Source of the DNA: Schlegelella_A sp035995885
GTDB lineage: Bacteria > Pseudomonadota > Gammaproteobacteria > Burkholderiales > Burkholderiaceae_C
Direction: 5' to 3'
NCBI GenBank assembly: GCA_035995885.1
Contig: DASYKC010000014.1
Span: forward strand, 1-64,000
Length of the DNA: 64,000 bases
The notes below the pieces were generated by a model. That model saw only the letters and a list, made by a program, of their open reading frames with translations, was not told the DNA's origin and ran no database searches. Positions 33,252 through 42,282 of the stretch are shown here, piece after piece. Numbering within the stretch: the stretch's first letter is position 1; each line of letters starts with the position of its first letter. A program made the position numbers and the translations under genes.

Positions 33252-34283
33252 CGACCGCGAACACCTCGACCGGCAGCGCCTTGCCGCGAAAGGCGACGGC
33301 GCCGAGGCGCTCGGTCGCGTGCCGTTCGCCGAGCTCGGCGCAGGTCTCGGCGTCGACCAGGATCGCGCGCAGCGCGACCTTGGTGTGCGCCTCCAGGCGC
33401 GCCGCCAGGTTGACGGTGTCGCCGATGCAGGTGTAGGTCGCGCGCTGCTGCGTGCCGGTGTAGCCGGCGACCATCTCGCCGGTGGCGACGCCGATGCCGA
33501 CGCGGATCGGCGCCCTGCCCGCTTCCGTGCGCTCGTGGCCGAGCAGCTCGATCAGCTCGACCATCTCGAGCGCGGCGCGCACCGCCGCGGCGGCGTGGTC
33601 GGCGAGCGGCAGGGGCGCGCCGAAGATCGCCATCAGGCCGTCGCCGATCATCTGGTTGACGACGCCGCCGTTGCCGGTGATGGCGTCGAACATCAGCGTG
33701 TAGAAGGTGTTGAGCAGCTCGATCGTCTCTTCGGGCGGCTGCGATTCGACCAGCGCCGTGAAGTCGCGGATGTCGCAGAACATGACCGAGCCGCGGATGC
33801 GCCGGCCGGCGAGGGCGAAGCCCGACTGCTGCAGGTCCTGCGCGACCTCCGAGGTCGCGAAGCGCCGCACGAGCGCCTTCTGCTGGTCGCGCAGGCGCTT
33901 CTTCTCGAGGCTGGCGCCGATGCGCGCCTTGAGCAGCACGGCGTTGACCGGCTGGGCAGGTAGTCCTCGGCGCCGAGCTCGATGCAGCGGACGACGTTGC
34001 CGAGGCCCTCGAGCGACGAGGTGACGATCACCGGCAGGTCGCGCAGGGCGCGGTCGGCGGCGAGCTGCTCGAGCACCTCGAAGCCGTCCATCTCGGGCAT
34101 CTCCATGTCGAGCAGGAGCAGGTCGAAGCCGCCGGCGCGCAGCATCTCGAGCGCGACCCGGCCGTTCGCCGCCGAGGCGACCGTGTGCCCCTGCAGCTCG
34201 AGGCTGCGCGTCAGCAGCAGGCGATTGACCTTGTTGTCGTCGGCGACGAGGAGGCGCGCCGGGGCGTGGACCGTGTCAGGCAT
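33226..34283 (-). pseudogene. Response regulator-nucleotide cyclase fusion, split by a one-base frameshift
   Basis: The first part (34283 to about 33955) is a receiver domain: RLLVADDNKVNRLLL, LLLLDMEMPEMDG with the phospho-accepting Asp, and IELGAEDYLP at the end. The continuation in another frame (from about 33950) reads NAVLLKARIGASLEKKRLRD and then a class III cyclase domain: VMFCDIRDFTAL, MIGDGLMAIFG and CIGDTVNLAARLE. Adding one T on the plus strand next to 33953 restores YLPKPVNAVLLKARIG, the normal end of a receiver. This is therefore one gene with a single-base deletion, either real or a sequencing error. The cyclase has both metal-binding Asp residues, but the usual substrate-specifying Lys is Gln (NQMIGDG). 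It overlaps the Hpt gene start by 8 bases. Confidence 0.8.
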
Positions 34284-34617
34284 CGCGCAGCGCCTTCAGC
34301 TCGGCGGCGACCTCGGCGTAGCGCGCCTCGAGCGGCGCCAGCGCGGCCGAGGCGCGCGCCGCGTCGATGCCGGTCAGCTCGAGCTCGCGCGCCATCGCGG
34401 CGAGGCCGAGCGCGCCGAACGTGCTCGCGTTCGACTTCAGCGAGTGGGCAGCGCGGCGAAAGCTCTCGGCGCGGCCGGCGGCGAGCGAGGCGCGCAGCTC
34501 GGCGAGCATGGTCGGCGCTTCCTCGAGGAAGGTATCGATCAGCTCGCGCGCGAACTCGGCGCCGGCGCTCGCCTCGAGCTCGGCGAAGGTGGCGCGGTCG
34601 ATCGTCGGCGTCGTCAT
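34276..34617 (-). CDS. Stand-alone Hpt phosphotransfer protein
   Basis: A 113-residue histidine phosphotransfer protein. The phosphorylatable His lies in RRAAHSLKSNASTFGALGL (about residues 54-72), with the family's H-S-L-K-(S/G)-x-(S/A) signature. The helix before it, ELIDTFLEEAPTMLAELR, is also typical. It probably carries phosphate from the giant hybrid kinase upstream, which has no Hpt of its own, to the response regulator-cyclase downstream. The gene follows the kinase after one base and its end overlaps the regulator, so the three form a tight operon. Confidence 0.92.
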   Translation of the reverse strand: MTTPTIDRATFAELEASAGAEFARELIDTFLEEAPTMLAELRASLAAGRAESFRRAAHSLKSNASTFGALGLAAMARELELTGIDAARASAALAPLEARYAEVAAELKALRDA

Positions 34618-34618
34618 G

Positions 34619-37600
34619 TCATCGGCCCGCGCGCGCCGGAACGCCGTTCAGCGCCTTGACCAGCTGATCGACGCGAATCGGCTTGGTCAGGTAGTCGTCC
34701 ATGCCGGCCTCCAGGCACATCGCGCGGTCGCCCTGCATCGCGTTGGCGGTCATGGCGACGATTCGCGGGCGCTGCCGGGCCGGCAGGCGCGCGCAGATCT
34801 GCCGGGTCGCGTCGAGACCGTCGAGCTCGGGCATCTGGACGTCCATGAGCACGACATCGTAGGCCTGCCGCTCGACCGACTCGACCGCCTCGATGCCGTT
34901 GGCGGCGAGATCGGCGCGATAGCCCATCTGCTGCAGCAGCCGCATCGCCAGCTTCTGGTTCACGACGTTGTCCTCGGCGAGCAGGATGCGCAGCGGGTGG
35001 CGTGCCGCCATGCCGGGATCGATCTGCGGCGCGACGACCTCGGCCGCGGGCTTGGCCGCAGTCTCGTGCGCGAGCAGGCTCACCAGCGTGTCGAACAGGT
35101 GCGACTGGCGGATCGGCTTGGCGAGGTAGGCGTCGAACAGCGCGTCGGTGTCGCCCGCCTCGCGCCGGCCGAGCGAGCTGAAGAGGACGAGCGGCAGCGC
35201 CGGATGCTCGGCACGAATGCGGCGCGCCAGCGCCAGCCCGTCCATCTCGGGCATGTGCATGTCGACGATCGCGAGATCGAAGCGCTCGCCGGCGCCGAGC
35301 CAGCGCAGCGCTTCGCGCGGCGACTCGGTGTCGAGCGAGCGCATCCCCCACTTGCCGGTCTGCAGCGCGAGGATGCGCCGGTTGGTGGCGTTGTCGTCGA
35401 CGACGAGCACGCGCTTGTCCTGCAGCTCGGGCTGGACGCCGACGAACTCGCGCCGGCGGCTCGCCGGCAGATCGGCGATGTCGGCCTCGATGGTGAAGAA
35501 GAACGTCGATCCCTTGCCGAGCCCCTCGCTCTCGGCCCACATTCGGCCGCCCATCAGCTCGGCCAGACGCCGGCTGATCGCCAGGCCGAGGCCGGTGCCG
35601 CCGTACTTGCGCGTCGTGCTCGAGTCGGCCTGCGAGAACGACTCGAAGAGGCGGCCCATGCCTTCGGCGCTGAGGCCGATGCCGGTGTCGCTGACGGCGA
35701 AGGTCAGCATCGCCTTGGCGCCGGCGCGCGGCTCGCTGCGCACGGTGACGACGACCTCGCCGCTCTCGGTGAACTTGACGGCGTTGGCGAGCAGGTTGAG
35801 AAGGATCTGGCGCAGCCGCGTCAGGTCGGCGCCGACGGCAGGCGGCACGTCGCCCTCGAAGACATAGGCGATGTCGAGGCGCTTCTCGGTCGCGCGCGTG
35901 CTGACCAGGTCGAGCGCCGACTCGACGCAGTCGCGCAGGTCGAACGGATGCGACTCGATGTCCATCCGGCCGGCCTCGATCTTCGAGAAGTCGAGGATGT
36001 CGTTGATGATCGTCAGCAGCGCGTCGCCGGAGTCGCGGATCGTGGCGGTAAAGTCGCGCTGCTCGTCGCTGAGCGGCGTATCGAGGAGCAGCCCGCTCAT
36101 GCCGATCACCGCGTTCATCGGTGTCCGGATCTCGTGGCTCATCGTCGCCAGGAACGAGCTCTTCGCCTCGTTCGCCGCCTCGGCGGCGGCGCGCGCCTCC
36201 TGGGCCTGCCGGAACAGGCGCGCGTTCTGGATCGCGATCACGGCCTGGTCGGCGAAGGTCTGCACCAGGCCGATCTCGGCCGGCGCGAACGGGCGCACCT
36301 GGAAGCGCAGCAGCGCGATCACGCCGATCGAGCGCCCGTCCTGGACCATCGGCACGGCGAGGACGCTGCGAAAGCCGTTCCTGGCCTGGAGCTCGCGCAC
36401 GTCGGGGTACTCGCTCTCGATCAGCGGCACGATGTCCTCGACGTGGACCGATCGGCTTTCGGCGACGGCGCGACCGACGACCGAGCTACGCCGGATCGGC
36501 AGCTCCTCGCCCACCGACTCGGGCAAGTAGGCGCTGCCGTACTGGGTCATCGCGCGCAGCTTGTCGCCGACCGTCAGCCAGACCCGGCTGCCCTCGGCGT
36601 GGCAGAGCATGCCGGCGCGCTGGGCGAGCGCCTCGAGCACCGGCTGGACGTCGGTCGGCGAGCTGCTGATCACCTTCAGCACCTCCGAGGTCGCGGTCTG
36701 CCGCTCGAGCGCCACCTGCGTCTCGTTGAACAGCCGCGCGTTCTCGATCGCGATCACCGCCTGGTCGGCGAAGGTCTGCGCCAGCACGATCTCCTGCGGC
36801 TGGAACGCGCCGGTGGTCTCGCGCAGGATGGTGATCGAGCCGATCGCCCTGCCCTCGCGCAGGAGCGGCACGAACAGGCACGAGCGGTAGCCGAGCGCGA
36901 TCGCGAGGTCGTGCATGCGCGGGAACTGCTTCACCCCTTCGGCGGTGTCGGCGACGGCGATGACGCGCGACTCGAGGATGCTCGTGCCGGCGCCGCTGCC
37001 GCGGTCGAGCGGCCAGGGCTTGAGGAAGCCGACGCCGGTCGGGCCGGGGTCGTCGGCCGCGTAGGCGACCGACTCGATCATGTTGCCGTTCGGCATCGCC
37101 AGGGCCACCGCCTTGCCGCCGAACAGGCGCCGGCAGCTCTGCACGATCGCATCGAACACGGGCTGCGTGTCGGTGACGGAGCCGCTGATGACGCGCAGGA
37201 TCTCGGCCGTCGCCGTCTGCTGATCGAGCGCCTCCTGGGTCTCGTGGAACAGGCGCACGTTCTCGATCGCGATCACCGCCTGGTCGGCGAAGGTGCCGAG
37301 CAGGTCGACGTCCTTGTCCGCGAACGCGCCCGCCTCCCGCCGCAGCACGGCCAGGCCGCCGATCGCGACGCCGTTGCGAAGCAGGGGCGCATAGATCCCG
37401 GAGTGAAAGCCGCTGCCGAGCCCGAGCTGGCGCAGCCGCGGATAGCGTTCGGCGGCGACGGCGAGGTCGGGCAGGTGGATCAGGCGGGCCGCGGCGACGC
37501 AGGCGCCGATCGGGCTGTCGTCGCCGATCGGGATCGGCTCGCTCGGCAAGCCGCCGTTGCTCGCGCGCGCGCGCAGCTGGCCGGCTTCGGCGAGCCAGAG

Positions 37601-40600
37601 GACGACGCGGCTGCCGCTCAGCAGCTCGCCGCCGTTGCGGACGATGGCGTCGAACACTGGCTGGGTCTCGGTCATCGAGCTGCCGAGGACGCGCAGGACC
37701 TCGGCGGACGCGGTCTGGCGCGCCAGCGCCTCGCGGGTCTCGTTGAAGAGCTGCGCATTGCGCAGCGCCAGCGTCGCCTGGCGCGCGAGGCCGACCAGGA
37801 ACTCGAGCTCGCGCGGCTCGAACGGCCGGCCGCCGTTGCGCCACACGGCCATCGCCCCGAGCACCTGCGCGCCGGCGAGAAGCGGAACGACCATCAGCCG
37901 CTCGTCGGTGCTGCGCGGCGTGCCGGCGACCTGGATCCCGCGCGAGTCGGCGTCGATGTCGTTGATCAGCTCGGGCTCGCCGCTCTGCAGCAGCGTGCCG
38001 ATGATGCCGACGCCGACCTCGACCGCGGCCGACTTGATCGCCGCGGCATCGTCGCCGATCGCGACCGTCGCGCGATGCGTGCCGGTGGCCGGATCGGGCA
38101 GGAAGATGGCGCTGTCGGTCGCCTGCAGCAGGTCCTTGGCGTGGTGGGCGATGCGGTCCATGACGATCGCGAGGTCGAGCGACGACGACAGGTCGCGGCC
38201 GACCTCGGACAGCGCCGAGGCCTCGCGCTCGCCGCGCTCGGTCTTCTTCAGCAGGCGCTGCGTCTCGTCGAACAGGCGCGCGTTCTCGAGCGCCACGCCC
38301 ATGCCGGCGGCGACGGTGCCGAGCAGCCGCACCTCGCCATCGCCGTAGGCATGCTCGCGCTGGTGATCCTCGAGGACGATCGTCCCGAGCAGCCGGTCGG
38401 GGCCGAGGATCGGAACGAAGATCACCGACAGCGACGGATCGGTGTCGGGAAGATCGAGGATGCCGGCGGCGACGCGCTCCGCGGGCGTGTTCAGCACGAC
38501 CGGGCGGCGCGTCCGCTCCATCACCTCGCCCGGCCCGCCCGCAACCCGCGCCATCGGCTCGACGTACAGCCGCTCGCCGTGCTCGTACTCGTACAGGAAG
38601 CGGATCAAGCCGGTCTCCGGATCGAACCAGCGAATGCCGATGTTGCCGGTCTCGAGCACCTCGCGCAGCTTGTCGCCGACGAGGTCGACGATGCCCTGGA
38701 AGCTCAGCTCGGCGGCCATGCCCTTCTGGATGCTGTTGATCACCGCGAGCTCGGCGTTGCGCTGCTCGGTCTCCTTCAGCAGGCGCTGCGTCTCGTCGAA
38801 GAGGCGTGCGTTCTCGAGGGCGACGCCGGTGCTCGCCGCGACCGTCGAGAGCAGGCGCACGTCGGCGTCGCTGAAGGCGTCCTCGCGCTCGTAGTTCTCG
38901 AGGATGATCGTGCCGAGGAAGCGGTCGCCCGAGAACATCGGCACGAACACCGACGACAGGCTCGAGTCGGTGCCTTCGAAGTGATGCAGGCCGAAGGCGC
39001 GGGCCATCGCCGGGTTCCTCGAGACCACCGGCTGGCGCGACAGCAGCGTCTTGTCGACCGGCCGCTCGAGCGTGTCCGGCACCGGCGGGTGAACGAGGCG
39101 GACGCCGTGCTCGTAGGAATAGAGCATGTGCCGCATCGCCACCGTCGGATCGCGCCAGGTGATGGCGATGTCGCCGGTATCGAACACCTCGCGCAGCTTG
39201 TCGCCGACGACGTCGACGATGGCCTGGAAGTTCAGCTCGACGCTGACGCCCTGCTGGATGGTGTTGATGACCGCGAGCTCGGCGTTGCGCTGCTCGGTTT
39301 CCTTGAGCAGGCGCTGCGTCTCGTCGAACAGGCGCGCGTTCTCGAGGGCGACCGCCATGCTGCCGGCGAGCGTCTGGAGGAGGCGCACGTCGGCCTCGCC
39401 GAACCCGTGCTCGCGTTCCATGTCCGAGAGCGCGATCAGGCCGCGAACGACCGCGCCGCTGACCAAGGGCACGAGCAGGATCGATTTCTCGACCGCCTGC
39501 GATCCGGCCATGACGTAGCTGCCGAAGCGCTCCATCGCCGCGGCAACGCCTTCGTTGATGAGCAGGGTCTCGCCGCTGCGGAACACGTGCGGGCCGAAGC
39601 CGCGACTGTCGTCGCGGAGATGGAGGTCGGGCAGCGCCACCCGCGCGCCGCGCTCGAGCGTGTAGGGAAAGTGCACCGTCTGGGTCGCGCCGTCGAGGAT
39701 GCGGATGCCGACGTCGCGGCCGTGGAAGATCTCCTGGATCTTGTCGCCGACGGCGTCGTAGATGCCCTGGATGCTGAGCTCGGCGGCGAGCGCCGCCTGG
39801 ACGCTGTTGATGACCGCCAGCTCGGCGTTGCGCTGCTCGGTCTCCTTCAGCAGGCGCTGGGTCTCGTCGAACAGCTGCGCGCTCTGCAACGCCATTCCCA
39901 TCGCCGTGCACACGGTCGTCAGCAGGCGCAGGGCGTCGTCGTCGAAGGCATGCTCGCGCTCGAAGCTGTCGACGTTGACGAGGCCGACGACCCGGCCGGC
40001 GCTGACCAGCGGTGCCCGCATGTACGACAGCGGCTGCTCGGTGCCGGGGACCGGGCCGCTCGTCATCTCGGCGCGCGTGTGCACCGCGACGGCGACGCGC
40101 TCGCCCAAGGCGCGAAGGTTGACCGGATTGCGGCCGACGTTGAACGGCGCGACGTCGGTCAGGCGCACGCCGTGCTCGTACACGTAGGCCGGCGTCGCGA
40201 CGAAGGTCTGCTCGTCGAACCAGGCGATCGCGAGGTCGCCGGTCGCGAACAGCGCGCGCAGCCGGTCGCCGACCAGGTCGACGATGGCGCGCAGGTCGAG
40301 CTGCGCGACGAGGCCCTGCTGGATGCCGTTGATCACCGCCAGCTCGGCGTTGCGCTGCTCGGTCTCCTTCAGCAGGCGCTGCGTCTCCGCGAACAGGCGC
40401 GCGTTCTCGAGCGCCGCGCTCATGCTCGCCGCGAGCGTCTCGAGCAGGCGGACGTCGTCGGCGCTGAACGCGTGCTCGCGCTCCATGTCGTTGAGGCAGA
40501 GCATGCCGAAGACCTCGCCGGCGACGATCAGCGGCACCAGCAGGAGCGACTTCGGCGCGCGGTCGCCGAAGATGTTGCCGACGCTGCCCAGGCGCGCTGC

Positions 40601-41959
40601 CATCTCGCGGATGCCGTCGTTGGCGAGCAGCGTGCGACGGCTGCGGATGACCTCGGCGCCGAAGCCGCGGTCGGTGATCGGCATCGGCTCGGGATGGACG
40701 CGCTCGCCGCTGTACACGGCGTAAGGGAACAGGAACCGGCCCGACGCGCGGTCGACGATGCGGATGCCTTCCATCGCCCGCGGGAAGACCTCGCGCAGCT
40801 TGTCGCCGACGGCGTCGTACACGCCCTGGATGTCGAGCTCGCCGGCGAGCGCCTGCTGCACCGCGTTGATGATCGCCAGCTCGGCGGCGCGCTGGCGCTC
40901 CGCCTCGTAGCTCTTCGCGTTCAGGAGCGCGACCGCCATGCTCGACGCGATCGTCTGCAGCAGGCGCACTTCCGACTCGCCGAAGGCGTACTCGCGCTCG
41001 TGGTTCTCGAGGTTGACCGCGCCGAGCACGCGCTCGCCGACGACCATCGGCACGGCGAGCAGGCTGAGGGCGCGATCGGTGCCCGGTACCGCCGTGATGC
41101 CGGCGGCATCCTGCTCGGCGAAGTTGTTGTACACGGCCGGCCGCGGCTTGCGCAGGAACGGCCCCCACGGCGTGCCGACGGTCGGCGAGCGTGGCGCGGC
41201 GTGGAGACGGACGCCGTGCTCGGCGATGTAGAGATAGTGCAACCGGTCGGCCGCTTCGTCCCACCAGCGGATGCCGACGTCGCCGGTGGCGAAGACCTCG
41301 CCCAGCTTGTCGCCGACAGCATCGACGATGCCCTGGAAGTCGAGTGCCGCGCCCACCGCCTCCTGGATGCTGTTGATGACCGCGAGCTCGGCGTTGCGCT
41401 GCGCAGTTTCCTTGAGCAGGCGCTGCGTCTCGGCGACGAGGCGGGCGTTCTCGAGCGCCAGGGCGTCGCGGCGGCGCAGCCCGGCGAGCGCCGCTGCGGC
41501 GTGGCCGGCGAGCAGGGCGAGCCGCTCGCGATCGTCGGCATCGAAGCGGCCGGTCGCGCCGTCGATGTCGGCGTAGAGGCCGCCGAGGACCTCGTCGTCC
41601 GCGGTCAGCGGCGCGACCAGGCAGGAGCGCTGGCCGCGCTCGTCGGCGCCCTCGGGCCCATGGCGAAGCCGCGCCGCGCGGCTGCGCCGTGCTTCGTCGA
41701 GCCACGGCGCGACGAGCGCGAGCAAGGCGCCGGCGTCGTCGCCGCGCGGCACGCGCGCCCCCGCCAGCACCGGCCCTTCATCGCTCGCGAGGACGAGAAG
41801 AACGGCGCGCGCGCGCAGCAGGCGCGCCGCCTCGGCGACGACGGCGCGCTGCAGCGCCGCTTCGCTCTTCTCCCCGGCGAGGCGCAGCCCGGCCGCCGAC
41901 CATCGCTCAGGCGCCCGGCGCGCGCCGGCCGCATTCGAATTGCGCCCGCCTCGAATCAC
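34619..41959 (-). CDS. Giant soluble hybrid histidine kinase: about 11 GAF-like domains, HisKA, HATPase, two receivers
   Basis: A 2,446-residue protein without a membrane segment. The order is: a divergent GAF-like domain (1-150); six closely related GAF modules, each starting 'E-L-A-(V/I)-I-N-x-(I/V)-Q' after the linker LLKETEQRNAE; four more, less similar GAF modules; HisKA with His1942 in SHEIRTPMNAVIGMSG; HATPase (NLLANAVKFTE, DTGIGLS, GGTGLGLAISRR); and two receivers (VDMHMPEMDG and LMDVQMPELDG). GTG at 41959 is preferred, as the frame before it is Arg-rich noise and AAGGAC lies upstream. It should sense several cytosolic ligands and feed the Hpt protein and the response regulator-cyclase encoded next to it. 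Confidence 0.9.
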   Translation of the reverse strand: MIRGGRNSNAAGARRAPERWSAAGLRLAGEKSEAALQRAVVAEAARLLRARAVLLVLASDEGPVLAGARVPRGDDAGALLALVAPWLDEARRSRAARLRHGPEGADERGQRSCLVAPLTADDEVLGGLYADIDGATGRFDADDRERLALLAGHAAAALAGLRRRDALALENARLVAETQRLLKETAQRNAELAVINSIQEAVGAALDFQGIVDAVGDKLGEVFATGDVGIRWWDEAADRLHYLYIAEHGVRLHAAPRSPTVGTPWGPFLRKPRPAVYNNFAEQDAAGITAVPGTDRALSLLAVPMVVGERVLGAVNLENHEREYAFGESEVRLLQTIASSMAVALLNAKSYEAERQRAAELAIINAVQQALAGELDIQGVYDAVGDKLREVFPRAMEGIRIVDRASGRFLFPYAVYSGERVHPEPMPITDRGFGAEVIRSRRTLLANDGIREMAARLGSVGNIFGDRAPKSLLLVPLIVAGEVFGMLCLNDMEREHAFSADDVRLLETLAASMSAALENARLFAETQRLLKETEQRNAELAVINGIQQGLVAQLDLRAIVDLVGDRLRALFATGDLAIAWFDEQTFVATPAYVYEHGVRLTDVAPFNVGRNPVNLRALGERVAVAVHTRAEMTSGPVPGTEQPLSYMRAPLVSAGRVVGLVNVDSFEREHAFDDDALRLLTTVCTAMGMALQSAQLFDETQRLLKETEQRNAELAVINSVQAALAAELSIQGIYDAVGDKIQEIFHGRDVGIRILDGATQTVHFPYTLERGARVALPDLHLRDDSRGFGPHVFRSGETLLINEGVAAAMERFGSYVMAGSQAVEKSILLVPLVSGAVVRGLIALSDMEREHGFGEADVRLLQTLAGSMAVALENARLFDETQRLLKETEQRNAELAVINTIQQGVSVELNFQAIVDVVGDKLREVFDTGDIAITWRDPTVAMRHMLYSYEHGVRLVHPPVPDTLERPVDKTLLSRQPVVSRNPAMARAFGLHHFEGTDSSLSSVFVPMFSGDRFLGTIILENYEREDAFSDADVRLLSTVAASTGVALENARLFDETQRLLKETEQRNAELAVINSIQKGMAAELSFQGIVDLVGDKLREVLETGNIGIRWFDPETGLIRFLYEYEHGERLYVEPMARVAGGPGEVMERTRRPVVLNTPAERVAAGILDLPDTDPSLSVIFVPILGPDRLLGTIVLEDHQREHAYGDGEVRLLGTVAAGMGVALENARLFDETQRLLKKTERGEREASALSEVGRDLSSSLDLAIVMDRIAHHAKDLLQATDSAIFLPDPATGTHRATVAIGDDAAAIKSAAVEVGVGIIGTLLQSGEPELINDIDADSRGIQVAGTPRSTDERLMVVPLLAGAQVLGAMAVWRNGGRPFEPRELEFLVGLARQATLALRNAQLFNETREALARQTASAEVLRVLGSSMTETQPVFDAIVRNGGELLSGSRVVLWLAEAGQLRARASNGGLPSEPIPIGDDSPIGACVAAARLIHLPDLAVAAERYPRLRQLGLGSGFHSGIYAPLLRNGVAIGGLAVLRREAGAFADKDVDLLGTFADQAVIAIENVRLFHETQEALDQQTATAEILRVISGSVTDTQPVFDAIVQSCRRLFGGKAVALAMPNGNMIESVAYAADDPGPTGVGFLKPWPLDRGSGAGTSILESRVIAVADTAEGVKQFPRMHDLAIALGYRSCLFVPLLREGRAIGSITILRETTGAFQPQEIVLAQTFADQAVIAIENARLFNETQVALERQTATSEVLKVISSSPTDVQPVLEALAQRAGMLCHAEGSRVWLTVGDKLRAMTQYGSAYLPESVGEELPIRRSSVVGRAVAESRSVHVEDIVPLIESEYPDVRELQARNGFRSVLAVPMVQDGRSIGVIALLRFQVRPFAPAEIGLVQTFADQAVIAIQNARLFRQAQEARAAAEAANEAKSSFLATMSHEIRTPMNAVIGMSGLLLDTPLSDEQRDFTATIRDSGDALLTIINDILDFSKIEAGRMDIESHPFDLRDCVESALDLVSTRATEKRLDIAYVFEGDVPPAVGADLTRLRQILLNLLANAVKFTESGEVVVTVRSEPRAGAKAMLTFAVSDTGIGLSAEGMGRLFESFSQADSSTTRKYGGTGLGLAISRRLAELMGGRMWAESEGLGKGSTFFFTIEADIADLPASRRREFVGVQPELQDKRVLVVDDNATNRRILALQTGKWGMRSLDTESPREALRWLGAGERFDLAIVDMHMPEMDGLALARRIRAEHPALPLVLFSSLGRREAGDTDALFDAYLAKPIRQSHLFDTLVSLLAHETAAKPAAEVVAPQIDPGMAARHPLRILLAEDNVVNQKLAMRLLQQMGYRADLAANGIEAVESVERQAYDVVLMDVQMPELDGLDATRQICARLPARQRPRIVAMTANAMQGDRAMCLEAGMDDYLTKPIRVDQLVKALNGVPARAGR
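38200..41460 (-). repeat. Tandem GAF-coding repeats, about 510-545 bp apart, with near-identical linkers
   Basis: Inside the kinase gene, the DNA for the linker (plus strand gcgttgcgctgctcgg then tctccttcagcaggcgctg) recurs near 38754, 39282, 39825, 40347 and 41391, and in a changed form near 40884. The distances are 507-543 bases. The linkers are almost identical while the domains between them have diverged, which points to duplication followed by ligand-domain change, or to gene conversion at the linkers. Such repeats could also confuse assembly. Confidence 0.75.
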
Positions 41960-42282
41960 GTGCCTGTCCTTGTCGTGAGAAGCAAGGGAAATCGGTCGAT
42001 CCCGCGCCGACCGTGGGTGCCGGTGGCTGCAGGACCGGGCGCAGTCTACAGGCGGCTCCCGCTGCGCCGCCGGCGACGCGACGGTCGTTCGATCCGGGCG
42101 GCGCGCCGGCGCGGACGACCGTGAGCGCCGACAGCGTCGCGAGAGCGGCGACAGCGATGACGACGCCGAGCGACGCCGACCGGCGCGGCGCGCCGCCGCA
42201 GCGATGTCTCCGCGCCGCGCCGACGCGCACACCGGCGGCGCCGCTGCGCGCCATCGCTTCGCCGCCAGACACGGGCGCAGCG
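41960..42282. other. Gap upstream of the giant kinase; probable promoter region
   Basis: About 320 bases between the kinase start and the end of the TPR gene. A minus-strand frame here contains SLGVVIAVAALATLSALTVV, a possible membrane helix, in a protein that would run into the start of the kinase; its flanks are Arg-rich and no ribosome binding site was seen, so I do not call it. The stretch next to the kinase (41960-42000) is less GC-rich (gagaagcaagggaaatcg) and is the likely place for its promoter. Confidence 0.35.

Noticed and set aside
34367..42124. A 2,585-codon open frame on the plus strand opposite the giant kinase gene
   Set aside because: Its composition (Arg/Ala/Asp/Leu/Val/Gln repeats) mirrors the antisense of the conserved kinase; no known domain appears, while the minus strand has full kinase motifs. 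High GC keeps antisense frames open.
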